DNA of 40,664 nucleotides. It comes from an uncultured Alphaproteobacteria bacterium (GTDB lineage: Bacteria > Pseudomonadota > Alphaproteobacteria > Methylaequorales > Methylaequoraceae). How positions within the stretch are numbered: position 1 is the first letter of the stretch; every line of letters begins with the position of its first letter. Both the position numbers and the translations under genes were made by a program. The notes under the pieces are model-generated. The model made no database searches. It was not told the DNA's origin and saw only the letters and a list, made by a program, of their open reading frames with translations. Of the stretch, positions 8,968 through 16,926 are shown piece after piece. The DNA lies in the NCBI GenBank assembly GCA_902547955.1, contig CACCPY010000005.1:72001-112664 (forward strand), in the 5' to 3' direction.

Positions 8968-9774
8968 ATGTATTTAATTGAAAATGAGAAACTTGTTAAA
9001 TGTAAAAATAGTGCATTAACGCACTGGAGTAAACATAATTTTATTTTTGAGAAATTCTCTAGTGTGGTTTTTCAAAAAGTTACTGAGTTAAAAAATGAAT
9101 TCAAAAATATTTTGGTTATAAGCGGTGATTATGATGAGATAATTTTAAAAATTACAAAATTAAAATTTCAAAATCTTTTTTATTGCTCACAATATAGATC
9201 TTTTTTAGAGAACATTTCCCTAAAAAAAGAAAAAGTTACCAAGATTTTTTCTTCTTTTGAAACCTATCCATTTAACGATAATTCTTTTGACTTAATAATT
9301 TGTAATTTTTGTTTTCACAACATAAATAAAAAAATGGAATATTTAAAAAATCTTAAAAAATTTTTAACAAAGAATGGCTTATTTATTTGTAACTATTTTG
9401 GAGAAAATTCGTTAATCGAATTAAAAAATTCGCTAATTTTTGCCGATGAAAAAATCTATGGTGGCTCATTTCTAAGATTCCCAAAACTTGTTAAACTTGT
9501 TGATTTTTCTCAAATGCTTATGCAAGCCGGATTTAAAGAAGTTGTTACAGAAAAAATTAATTATGAGATTTTATATAACGATGTTTTGTCAATATTAAAA
9601 GACGTGAGAGGGATGGGGGAAAGTGGTTTTCATTCATTCAATGAAAAAAAATTTAATACTGGATACTACAAAAAACTAAATGAAATTTATAAAAAAAAAT
9701 ATTCAGACATTGATTCAAAGTTAAAAGTTAGTTGTGAAATTATTTCATCAAGTTCCTGGAAAGCTGAAGTTTAA
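8968..9774 (+). CDS. NDUFAF5/BioC-like SAM-dependent methyltransferase family protein
   Basis: A 268-residue protein resembling the alphaproteobacterial relatives of mitochondrial NDUFAF5, a complex I assembly factor that hydroxylates an arginine in NDUFS7. Seen: an N-terminal helical segment (HWSKHNFIFEKFSSVV), a Rossmann-like region with FDLIICNFCFHNINKKMEYLKNL, a strand LFICNYFGENSLIELKNSL, and the family-like tail MLMQAGFKEV followed by LSILKDVRGMGES. The usual motif I (LDLGxGxG) is degraded to ILVISGDYDEI, which questions SAM-dependent transfer. BioC is an alternative but is less likely without biotin genes nearby. The 3-prime end overlaps mutT tail to tail by 27 bases. Confidence 0.72.
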   Translation: MYLIENEKLVKCKNSALTHWSKHNFIFEKFSSVVFQKVTELKNEFKNILVISGDYDEIILKITKLKFQNLFYCSQYRSFLENISLKKEKVTKIFSSFETYPFNDNSFDLIICNFCFHNINKKMEYLKNLKKFLTKNGLFICNYFGENSLIELKNSLIFADEKIYGGSFLRFPKLVKLVDFSQMLMQAGFKEVVTEKINYEILYNDVLSILKDVRGMGESGFHSFNEKKFNTGYYKKLNEIYKKKYSDIDSKLKVSCEIISSSSWKAEV

Positions 9775-10155
9775 TTTTAAATATTTGATAATTTTTCTAT
9801 TAGATAAAAGCATGTTTTCATTACAAAGTTTTTCTATCGTAGTCCATTTAAGATGTTGATGTTCTGTTGGTTTCATCTTGCCATACCATTTATCACAAAT
9901 AAAAAAATTAATAAAAATTTTCTTATCATTTCTTCTTATTAAATAATTTTTTAAAAAAATAACTTTATTTAAATCTATTTTAATTGAAAGCTCTTCGAAT
10001 AACTCTCTTCTTAGAGCTGACAAAAAAAATTCATTTTTTTTCACCTTGCCACCAGGAAATTCAAAAAAACCTGCAAATTCTTTCTGTTGAGGTCTTGAGG
10101 AAATTAATATTTTATTTTTTTTTTGTAATACACAGGCTACAACTTTAATAATAAT
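9748..10155 (-). CDS. mutT: MutT-like Nudix hydrolase (8-oxo-dGTP diphosphatase), AUU start
   Basis: Reading upstream of the first in-frame ATG (10044) gives a full MutT N terminus: IIIKVVACVLQKKNKILI, then SSRPQQKEFAGFFEFPGG. The Nudix box spans GGKVKKNE through RRELFEELSI, with the REUxEE core intact and Ser in place of the last Gly. The enzyme removes oxidised guanine nucleotides. The reading frame is closed by a TAG directly upstream, and there is no ATG, GTG or TTG before the conserved core; the only plausible initiators are three successive ATT codons (10147-10155) placed 3, 6 and 9 bases after a perfect AGGAG (minus strand, 10159-10163) inside the last argJ codons. I give the first ATT as the start; the second or third is equally possible. 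About 135 residues, normal for MutT. Probably translationally coupled to argJ. Confidence 0.8.
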   Translation of the reverse strand: MIIKVVACVLQKKNKILISSRPQQKEFAGFFEFPGGKVKKNEFFLSALRRELFEELSIKIDLNKVIFLKNYLIRRNDKKIFINFFICDKWYGKMKPTEHQHLKWTTIEKLCNENMLLSNRKIIKYLKLNFSFPGT

Positions 10156-11384
10156 TAGCTCCTATAGTCAGTATTAATAGAAATATATTCCTTTGTCAGA
10201 TCACATGTCCAAACTGTTGATGAATTCTTCGTTAGACCCACTTTTACGAACAAATCTATACTGGCTTTTTTCAAGTAATTATTAATTTTTTTAAAATTTA
10301 TTCTTTTTGAAATTTCACCATTTTTGACAATGTAATTATCACCAAATTTTATAGAAAGATATTTCGTATCAATTTTAATACCAGATTTTCCAATAGCCAT
10401 TATTATTCTTCCCCAATTAGAGTCTGATCCTGCCATTGCAGTTTTAAAAAGAGGTGAATTAGCAATCGAAAATGCAATCTTTTTTGCATTCGTAGACGTA
10501 TCTGTTCCAGAAACATTAATTGATATAAATTTTTGGGCACCTTCACCATCCTTAACAATATAATGAGAAAGTTTGATCATTAAACTCGTTAATTTATCAA
10601 AAAATTGATCAGAAGTTTTTTCGTTCATTATTTGATTATTGTTTTTCAAAGAAATTAATAAGACCATATCACTAGTTGACATATCGCTATCAACCGAAAT
10701 TGAATTAAAGGTTTTATCGACACAGTCTTTAAATCTTTTTGCACAATCAGGAGCAGACAAATTAGCATTAGTGATTATAAATGAAAGCATTGTTGCCATG
10801 TTGGGAGCAATCATACCTGATCCTTTTGCAAGTCCGTTAATAAAGATTTGTTCATTAGTTTTTACCTGTACTTTTTCTGAATGATATTTAGCAAAAGTAT
10901 CAGTAGTTCTTATTGCATTAGCTGCCTTAATCCAAGACTCATGACTGTTATTTAGGTTGGTAATCAAGAAAGGTATTTTTGAAATTATTTTTGAATGCTC
11001 TAAAGGCTCACCAATCACTCCAGTTGAGGCTAAATAAATCTCGTCAACTCCAATATTCAATTCTTTAGACAATTTTTTTAAAATTTCATCTACTGATATT
11101 TTTCCTTTTTTTCCATTAAATACGTTTGCATTACCCGAATTAATTAGTAAGGCAGAAATTTTTGCTTTTTTGATAATTGATTTATTCCAAATAACTGGTT
11201 CACCGGGTGTATTAGATTTTGTAAAAACTCCATAAATCAAACTAGGCTCTGCGAATTTAATTAGAACTAAATCTTCTTTTTTATTTTTTTTTAAACCACA
11301 GTGAACCGAGGAAACATTTACACCATCGAGTTTTGCAAATTTTACCAATTTTTTTGGTGCCAATGGGGATTTAGGAAAAGACAT
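10155..11384 (-). CDS. argJ: Bifunctional glutamate N-acetyltransferase/ornithine acetyltransferase
   Basis: ArgJ recycles the acetyl group between N-acetylornithine and glutamate in arginine synthesis. It is made as one chain that cleaves itself before a nucleophilic threonine. The cleavage motif is clear: KGSGMIAPNMATML, with cleavage expected between Ala197 and Thr198. Other signatures are INSGNANVFNGKKG (81-94), STGVIGEPL (120-128) and SDSNWGRIIMAIGKSG in the beta part. The 409-residue length is normal. It diverges from secA across 58 bases and is followed directly by mutT. Whether it can also use acetyl-CoA (bifunctional form) cannot be told from sequence by eye. Confidence 0.96.
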   Translation of the reverse strand: MSFPKSPLAPKKLVKFAKLDGVNVSSVHCGLKKNKKEDLVLIKFAEPSLIYGVFTKSNTPGEPVIWNKSIIKKAKISALLINSGNANVFNGKKGKISVDEILKKLSKELNIGVDEIYLASTGVIGEPLEHSKIISKIPFLITNLNNSHESWIKAANAIRTTDTFAKYHSEKVQVKTNEQIFINGLAKGSGMIAPNMATMLSFIITNANLSAPDCAKRFKDCVDKTFNSISVDSDMSTSDMVLLISLKNNNQIMNEKTSDQFFDKLTSLMIKLSHYIVKDGEGAQKFISINVSGTDTSTNAKKIAFSIANSPLFKTAMAGSDSNWGRIIMAIGKSGIKIDTKYLSIKFGDNYIVKNGEISKRINFKKINNYLKKASIDLFVKVGLTKNSSTVWTCDLTKEYISINTDYRS

Positions 11385-11442
11385 TTAAACAATTTTTAAA
11401 ATATATATATTCTTATTAATAAAATTATTATAAATAAATACA

Positions 11443-13998
11443 ATGTTAAATTTTTTTACAAAAAAAATATTCGGATCCTCTAATGATAGATTGTTAAAAC
11501 AAATTTACCCGTACGTAGATTCCACAAATAATCTAGAAAAAAAATTTTCAACCTTGAAAGATGACGATCTTTTAAAAAAAACCCAAGAACTTAAAGACAG
11601 ATTTTTAAAAGGGGAAAAGCTTGACGATCTGATTCCAGAGGCGTTTGCAAATGTTCGAGAGGCTGCAAAAAGATCGCTTGGTCAAAGACATTATGATGTT
11701 CAAATTATGGGTGGAGTAGTCCTTCACAAAGGTATGATTGCAGAGATGAAAACTGGAGAAGGAAAAACTTTAGTCTCAACACTGGCAGCTTACTTAAATA
11801 GCTTAAATAATAATTCTGTTCATATCGTTACTGTAAATGACTATTTAGCAAAAAGAGATAGTGAATGGATGGGTGAAGTTTTTAAAAAACTTGGTTTAAG
11901 AACTGATTACATTGTAAGTGGTCTAAGTGATGAAGAGAGAAAACAAGCTTATTCAGCTGATATTACGTATGGAACAAACAACGAATTTGGATTTGACTAT
12001 TTGAGAGATAATATGAAGTTTTCTAAAGATCAAATTGTTCAAAGTAACTTTGATTATGCAATTATTGACGAAGTCGATTCCATTCTTATCGATGAAGCAA
12101 GAACCCCTTTGATAATTTCGGGCGCTGCGGAAAAATCATCAGAACTATATAAAATTGTTGATGGAATTATTTCTACTATGAATGAAAAAGATTATGAAAA
12201 AGATGAAAAAGCTAAAAGTGTTGTTTTAAATGACAATGCAATAGAAAAGTTAGAGGATATTTTTTTGAAAAAAAAACTTCTAAAGGATGGAGGTTTATAT
12301 GACATTAACAATGTTGCCTTACTCCATCACACCAATCAGTCTTTAAAAGCTAGATTTATATTTGAACGAGATAAAGACTATCTAGTCCAGGACGACAAAG
12401 TTTTAATAGTAGATGAATTTACAGGAAGAGCAATGGAGGGTAGAAGATTTTCAGAAGGGCTGCATCAAGCAATAGAGGCAAAGGAGGGTTTAGAGGTTCA
12501 GGTTGAAAATCAAACTCTTGCCTCAATAACTTACCAAAATTACTTTAGAGCTTACAAGAAGTTGGCTGGAATGACTGGTACAGCAAAAACAGAGGCTGAT
12601 GAGTTTTATGACATTTATAAACTTGAGGTAGTTGAAATTCCTACAAATATGAAAATGATTAGGGATGATCAAGAGGACGCTATTTATCGAACTTTGAATG
12701 AAAAATATAACGCTATAACTTCATTAGTTTCTGACTGCATGAAGAGAAATCAACCATGCTTAGTTGGAACAGTATCCATTGAGAAATCTGAAGAGATTTC
12801 AAAACTTTTAAAAAAAAAAGGGATTAGTCACCAGGTATTAAATGCTAAAAATCATCTTAAAGAAGCAGAGATAGTTGCCAATGCAGGTAAACCAGGACAA
12901 GTAACAATTGCAACTAATATGGCGGGGAGAGGAACTGATATCAAGTTAGGTGGGCTAGAAGAAAATTCAAGTTATAAAAAAAATAAACAAATTGCTTTAG
13001 ATGGAGGAGGATTATTTATTATAGGGACTGAACGTCATGAATCAAGAAGGATCGATAATCAATTAAGAGGAAGATCGGGTAGACAAGGAGACCCTGGTTC
13101 ATCAAAATTCTTTTTATCATTAGAGGATGACTTAATGAGAATCTTTGGTTCAGAAAAACTTGACTCTGTCTTACAAACATTAGGTCTAGAGGAAAATGAG
13201 TCAATTCAGCATCCTTGGATAACAAAAGCTCTAGAACGAGCACAAAAAAAAGTTGAAGCTAGAAACTATGAGATAAGAAAAAGTTTGCTTAAATTTGATG
13301 ACGTAATGAATGAGCAGAGAAAGATAATTTACAACCAAAGAAAAGAAATAATTAATGATGAGGACGTCGACAATTTGATTGAAGATATGATGGATACATT
13401 TATTGAAGATTTTATTCAAAACAATATTCCAAACCTAGCTGAGTTTGATAATAAAAAGAAAGAGGAATTCAAAGAAAAGATTCGTACTAACTTAAACGTA
13501 GATTTTGATTTTTCCAAGTTCGATAAATTAGAAAATCTCCAGCAAGACGATATCACAAAGGAAATAAAGTCGTTAGTGGACAGAAACCTTAATCTTAAAA
13601 AAACAAAATATACTGATGAAATTTTTTCTTTTGCTCAAAAGAGTATTTTACTTCAAATACTCGATAAAAGCTGGAAGGAACATTTATTGTCTCTGGACCA
13701 TTTAAGACAGGGAATTTCTTTGCGTGCGTACGGACAAAAGGATCCGCTTAATGAGTATAAACAAGAGGCTTTTCTTATGTTTGAAGAGATGATGCAAGGC
13801 ATAAGATTAAATATCTCAAAAGTTTTAAGTTTTATTGAAATTAAGAGTGATGTTCCTACAACTGAATCAGAAACTGAACAAATTGTTAAAAGTGAAGAAA
13901 AGCAATGTCTAGAGGATCTAGGTACTAAAAGGATATCTCGAAACGCGATTTGCCCACGTACGGGTAAAAAATATAAACGTTGTTGTGGAAAAATATAA
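11443..13998 (+). CDS. secA: Preprotein translocase ATPase SecA
   Basis: SecA drives secretory proteins through SecYEG. The 851-residue chain has the nucleotide site MKTGEGKT at about 102-109, IIDEVDSILIDEARTPLIISG (Walker B/DEAD-like) near 205, the NMAGRGTDIKLGG helicase motif near 490, and QLRGRSGRQGDPG near 540. The usual C-terminal SecB/zinc tail is altered: the family CxCGSGKKYKxC/H pattern reads CPRTGKKYKRCCG (Cys837, Cys847, Cys848), so one Cys of the CxC pair is missing. Either zinc is bound differently or the tail is losing function. The gene is expressed alone, diverging from argJ and converging on accA. Confidence 0.98.
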   Translation: MLNFFTKKIFGSSNDRLLKQIYPYVDSTNNLEKKFSTLKDDDLLKKTQELKDRFLKGEKLDDLIPEAFANVREAAKRSLGQRHYDVQIMGGVVLHKGMIAEMKTGEGKTLVSTLAAYLNSLNNNSVHIVTVNDYLAKRDSEWMGEVFKKLGLRTDYIVSGLSDEERKQAYSADITYGTNNEFGFDYLRDNMKFSKDQIVQSNFDYAIIDEVDSILIDEARTPLIISGAAEKSSELYKIVDGIISTMNEKDYEKDEKAKSVVLNDNAIEKLEDIFLKKKLLKDGGLYDINNVALLHHTNQSLKARFIFERDKDYLVQDDKVLIVDEFTGRAMEGRRFSEGLHQAIEAKEGLEVQVENQTLASITYQNYFRAYKKLAGMTGTAKTEADEFYDIYKLEVVEIPTNMKMIRDDQEDAIYRTLNEKYNAITSLVSDCMKRNQPCLVGTVSIEKSEEISKLLKKKGISHQVLNAKNHLKEAEIVANAGKPGQVTIATNMAGRGTDIKLGGLEENSSYKKNKQIALDGGGLFIIGTERHESRRIDNQLRGRSGRQGDPGSSKFFLSLEDDLMRIFGSEKLDSVLQTLGLEENESIQHPWITKALERAQKKVEARNYEIRKSLLKFDDVMNEQRKIIYNQRKEIINDEDVDNLIEDMMDTFIEDFIQNNIPNLAEFDNKKKEEFKEKIRTNLNVDFDFSKFDKLENLQQDDITKEIKSLVDRNLNLKKTKYTDEIFSFAQKSILLQILDKSWKEHLLSLDHLRQGISLRAYGQKDPLNEYKQEAFLMFEEMMQGIRLNISKVLSFIEIKSDVPTTESETEQIVKSEEKQCLEDLGTKRISRNAICPRTGKKYKRCCGKI

Positions 13999-14004
13999 AT
14001 TAAC

Positions 14005-14961
14005 TTAGTTTTCCATAAATTTATTTCCAATTTCCAAGTATTTTTTTTCTCTGTGTAATATAATTTCCTCTGGAGTCATATTCTCAAATTCTTCGGTAAT
14101 CCTTTCAAGACAATCTTTTATTAAGTCACATGTCTCATTAACATTACGGTGAGCCCCCCCAATTGGTTCTTTGATAATCTCGTCAATAACCTCAAGATCT
14201 AGTAAATCTTGGGCAGTTAATTTTAAATTCTCCGCTGCCTTTTCTGAATGATTTATTGATCGCCACAATATGGATGCACAACCCTCTGGAGAAATGACAG
14301 AATAAATTGAATGCTCAAGCATAACTACCTTATTACCCATACCCATTGCAACTGCACCACCTGAACCTCCTTCCCCAACAACAAATGAGAAAATTGGAGA
14401 TCTAACCATCAAAGATTTTTTTATTGATGTTGCGATAGCTTCGGATTGACCTCTATCTTCAGCCTCTACCCCAGGAAAAGCTCCAGGTGTATCAATAAAA
14501 GTTACAATTGGTAAATTAAATTTACTTGCGATATTAAAAAGTCTTTGAGCTTTTCTATATCCCTCAGGCTTTGCCATTCCAAAATTATTTTTAACTCTGC
14601 TGTCAATATCTTTACCTTTATCATTACCAATTACTAAAAATTTTTTATTACCTATTTTAGCTAGGCATCCTTTTAGAGACGTGTCATCTGCAAAAAGTCT
14701 ATCTCCTGAGAGATATTCAGATTTATCAAATATCTTTGATACTAAATCATCAAATTTTGGTCTATCTTGGTGTCTGCACACTTTTACTTTTTGAAATGGT
14801 GTAAGTTCTTTATAAATTTCAGATAATTTTTTATCGAACTTTTCCTGAAGATTGCTAAGTTCGTTGGCAATGTTTTCACTATTATCTTTAAGATGCCTGA
14901 GCTCTTCCATTTTTGATTGAATGTCGAGCAAAGGCTTTTCAAAGTCTAAAAAGTTTTGCAT
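14005..14961 (-). CDS. accA: Acetyl-CoA carboxylase carboxyltransferase subunit alpha
   Basis: AccA with AccD moves the carboxyl group from biotin-BCCP to acetyl-CoA, the first committed step of fatty-acid synthesis. The 318-residue protein shows the N-terminal FEKPLLDIQSKMEELR helix and the crotonase-like core: ADDTSLKGCLAKIGNKKFLVIG, TFIDTPGAFPGVEAEDRGQSEAIA, VVGEGGSGGAVAMGMGN, and SVISPEGCASILWR. The TPEEIILHREKKYLEIG tail is typical. It converges on secA with only six bases between the two stop codons. The start lies 11 bases after the malyl-CoA lyase stop, so the two genes may be co-transcribed. Confidence 0.97.
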   Translation of the reverse strand: MQNFLDFEKPLLDIQSKMEELRHLKDNSENIANELSNLQEKFDKKLSEIYKELTPFQKVKVCRHQDRPKFDDLVSKIFDKSEYLSGDRLFADDTSLKGCLAKIGNKKFLVIGNDKGKDIDSRVKNNFGMAKPEGYRKAQRLFNIASKFNLPIVTFIDTPGAFPGVEAEDRGQSEAIATSIKKSLMVRSPIFSFVVGEGGSGGAVAMGMGNKVVMLEHSIYSVISPEGCASILWRSINHSEKAAENLKLTAQDLLDLEVIDEIIKEPIGGAHRNVNETCDLIKDCLERITEEFENMTPEEIILHREKKYLEIGNKFMEN

Positions 14962-14972
14962 TTAATTAAGAA

Positions 14973-15950
14973 CTATTTCCCCTGAATCAGCTTTGCTTTC
15001 TCAACCAAAACTTCAGCTTGCCTGATTGAGGCAATATCTATAAGTCTACCATCAAGAGAAACAGCACCCTTTCCATCTTTCTTGGCTTGTTCCATAGCCT
15101 CTAAAATTCTTTTAGCTTGATTAACTTCTTTTTCTGAAGGACTCATTACTTGATTTGCTAAATCAATTTGACTTGGATGGATTGCCCATTTTCCTTCACA
15201 ACCAAGTGTTGCTGATCTATTTGCTTGTGCAGTGTAACCATCTGGGTCATTAAAATCACCAAAAGGTCCATCAATAGGACGCAAACCGTTGGCTCTTGCA
15301 GCAATAACCATCTTAGACACTGCGTGATGCCACATATCACCCCAATGTTTTTTTCTAGGGTTATCTCCGTCTTTATCTGTCAAAACATGGTAGTTGGGAT
15401 TTGGTCCCCCTATCACTGTAGTTTTTGCTTTAGTTGAGGCTGCATAGTCTGCTACTCCAAAATGTAACGATTCTAACCTTCTAGAATAAGAGGCTATTTC
15501 GTTAACATTTTGCATACCTAGTGCTGTCTCGATTATCAATTCAAATCCGATTCTCTTTTCGAGACCCATGGCATCTTCAACTTGAGTACATAACATATCA
15601 ACCGCATAAACATCGGAAATCGTTCCAACTTTTGGTATCATGATCAGATCTAATTTACCTGGTGCCTTTTCAATAAGATCGACTACATCTCTATACATGA
15701 AATGTGTATCGAGACCATTAATTCTAACAGACATTGTTTTTGTATTCCAATCAATGTCATTTAATCCTTCAATAATATTTTTTCTCGCTTGCTCCTTCTC
15801 GTCTGGGGCTACTGCGTCCTCTAAATCCAGAAATATAACATCCACATTACTTTTAGCAGCCTTTTCAAATAATGATGGGTTGCTGCCTGGAACGGCAAGC
15901 TCACTCCTGTTTAATCTAGGCTTTGCTTGTTCAATAATTTTAAAACTCAT
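14973..15950 (-). CDS. L-malyl-CoA / beta-methylmalyl-CoA lyase
   Basis: A 325-residue HpcH/CitE-superfamily lyase that closely resembles alphaproteobacterial Mcl1. It cleaves malyl-CoA to glyoxylate and acetyl-CoA, and often beta-methylmalyl-CoA to glyoxylate and propionyl-CoA, both reversibly. Motifs: VIFLDLEDAVAPDEK (38-52, metal and CoA site), SVRINGLDTHF with the catalytic-type Arg, IMIPKVG, FELIIETALGMQNV with a metal Glu, and DGPFGDFNDPDGY followed by WAIHPSQI. A good GAGG Shine-Dalgarno sequence stands before the ATG, and a promoter-like pair lies upstream. CitE or thioesterase-type Mcl2 are alternatives, but the insert TTVIGGPNPNYHVL favours true lyase. The nearby mutase could use its propionyl-CoA product. 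Confidence 0.88.
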   Translation of the reverse strand: MSFKIIEQAKPRLNRSELAVPGSNPSLFEKAAKSNVDVIFLDLEDAVAPDEKEQARKNIIEGLNDIDWNTKTMSVRINGLDTHFMYRDVVDLIEKAPGKLDLIMIPKVGTISDVYAVDMLCTQVEDAMGLEKRIGFELIIETALGMQNVNEIASYSRRLESLHFGVADYAASTKAKTTVIGGPNPNYHVLTDKDGDNPRKKHWGDMWHHAVSKMVIAARANGLRPIDGPFGDFNDPDGYTAQANRSATLGCEGKWAIHPSQIDLANQVMSPSEKEVNQAKRILEAMEQAKKDGKGAVSLDGRLIDIASIRQAEVLVEKAKLIQGK

Positions 15951-15982
15951 AATTTCCTCATTTTTAGTTTAGCATCCTAAGT

Positions 15983-16010
15983 TTAATATAGAAGTTTTAA
16001 ATAAACTCAA
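15983..16010 (-). promoter_or_regulatory. Candidate sigma-70 promoter for malyl-CoA lyase
   Basis: On the minus strand TTGAGT (16005-16010) and TATTAA (15983-15988) are separated by 16 bases. A transcript would start about 25 bases before the ATG. The match is reasonable, but chance hits are common in sequence this AT-rich. Confidence 0.4.
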
Positions 16011-16011
16011 C

Positions 16012-16926
16012 TTAAATTTTAATTAATTTTTTTATTTCTTTTTTTAAACTATGACTCTCATTTAAAACTTTTCTTATTTTGTTAGTTTGAATGTGAGTGT
16101 AAATTTGAGTGGTTGAGATATCTTTATGACCCAATGACTCTTGGATAATTCTCAGGTCAACACCTCTCTCAAGTAAGTGGGATGCAAAAGAATGCCTTAT
16201 GACATGAGGAGACACTTTATTAGTTGAAATATTACAGTCAATTGCTAATTTTTTCATGATTTGAAAAAATCTATGTCTAGTAATATGGCCTTCCTTTGAG
16301 CTAGATGGAAACAAAAATGAATTATTTATTTTATCCATTTTTTTGGAAATCAAATAATCTCTTAATGAAATTAATGCTCTACCAAATAAAGGTACTACCC
16401 TGTGTTGTCCACCTTTTCCTTGAATTAATATTGAAGAAAAATCTTCACTAATATCTCCTTTTTTTATTTTTATTAATTCTGAAATTCTTACTCCTGTAGC
16501 ATAAAGTATTTCTAGCATTACCGACAATCTTAGTCCTTTATCAGAACTATCTTTGTAGGTTTTATCTAGTAATACTTTAATCTCTTTTTCAGTCAAAAAT
16601 TTTGGAAGGGATTTTGGTAATTTTGGGAACTCAATAATGTCTACTGGGTTTAAATCTTTTATTTTAAATTCAAAAAGATAATTAAAAAAACCTTTGAGAG
16701 ATGATAATTTTCTACTGTGACTTTTAGGTGAAAACTTAGAGGATAAATAATTTATATATTTTTTTAATTCATATTCCTTAACAGTTTTGATTTCTTTGAA
16801 TTTTAAAAATTTTGCAAATTCGACTAAGTCATCCTTGTAGGATTTAATTGTATTTGTTGACAAATTTTTGCTAGCACTTATGTACTCAATATACGCCTCA
16901 ATTAAGTCTCTATTACTTAAATTCAT
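16012..16926 (-). CDS. XerC/XerD-type tyrosine recombinase
   Basis: A 304-residue site-specific recombinase of the type that resolves chromosome dimers at dif. The SAM-like N-terminal DNA-binding domain covers about residues 1-100. The catalytic set is complete: Arg147 (ATGVRISEL), Lys171 (QGKGGQHR), His241 and Arg244 (HVIRHSFASH), His267 (LGHKD) and Tyr276 (STTQIYTH). The length is that of a housekeeping Xer, and the surroundings carry no integrase-associated mobile genes. Position next to aroK suggests the chromosomal Xer common in alphaproteobacteria. I cannot say with certainty whether it is XerC or XerD. It overlaps the upstream gene by 4 bases. Confidence 0.93.
   Translation of the reverse strand: MNLSNRDLIEAYIEYISASKNLSTNTIKSYKDDLVEFAKFLKFKEIKTVKEYELKKYINYLSSKFSPKSHSRKLSSLKGFFNYLFEFKIKDLNPVDIIEFPKLPKSLPKFLTEKEIKVLLDKTYKDSSDKGLRLSVMLEILYATGVRISELIKIKKGDISEDFSSILIQGKGGQHRVVPLFGRALISLRDYLISKKMDKINNSFLFPSSSKEGHITRHRFFQIMKKLAIDCNISTNKVSPHVIRHSFASHLLERGVDLRIIQESLGHKDISTTQIYTHIQTNKIRKVLNESHSLKKEIKKLIKI

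Noticed and set aside
13653-14030. Open frame of 125 codons opposite the end of secA
   Set aside because: It lies wholly over the conserved secA tail and the end of accA on the opposite strand, with no recognisable protein character; it is a shadow of secA.
16012-16926. Tyrosine recombinase as the integrase of a mobile element
   Set aside because: Length, complete Xer-type motifs and housekeeping neighbours on both sides fit chromosomal XerC/XerD; no direct repeats, tRNA end or cargo genes are seen.
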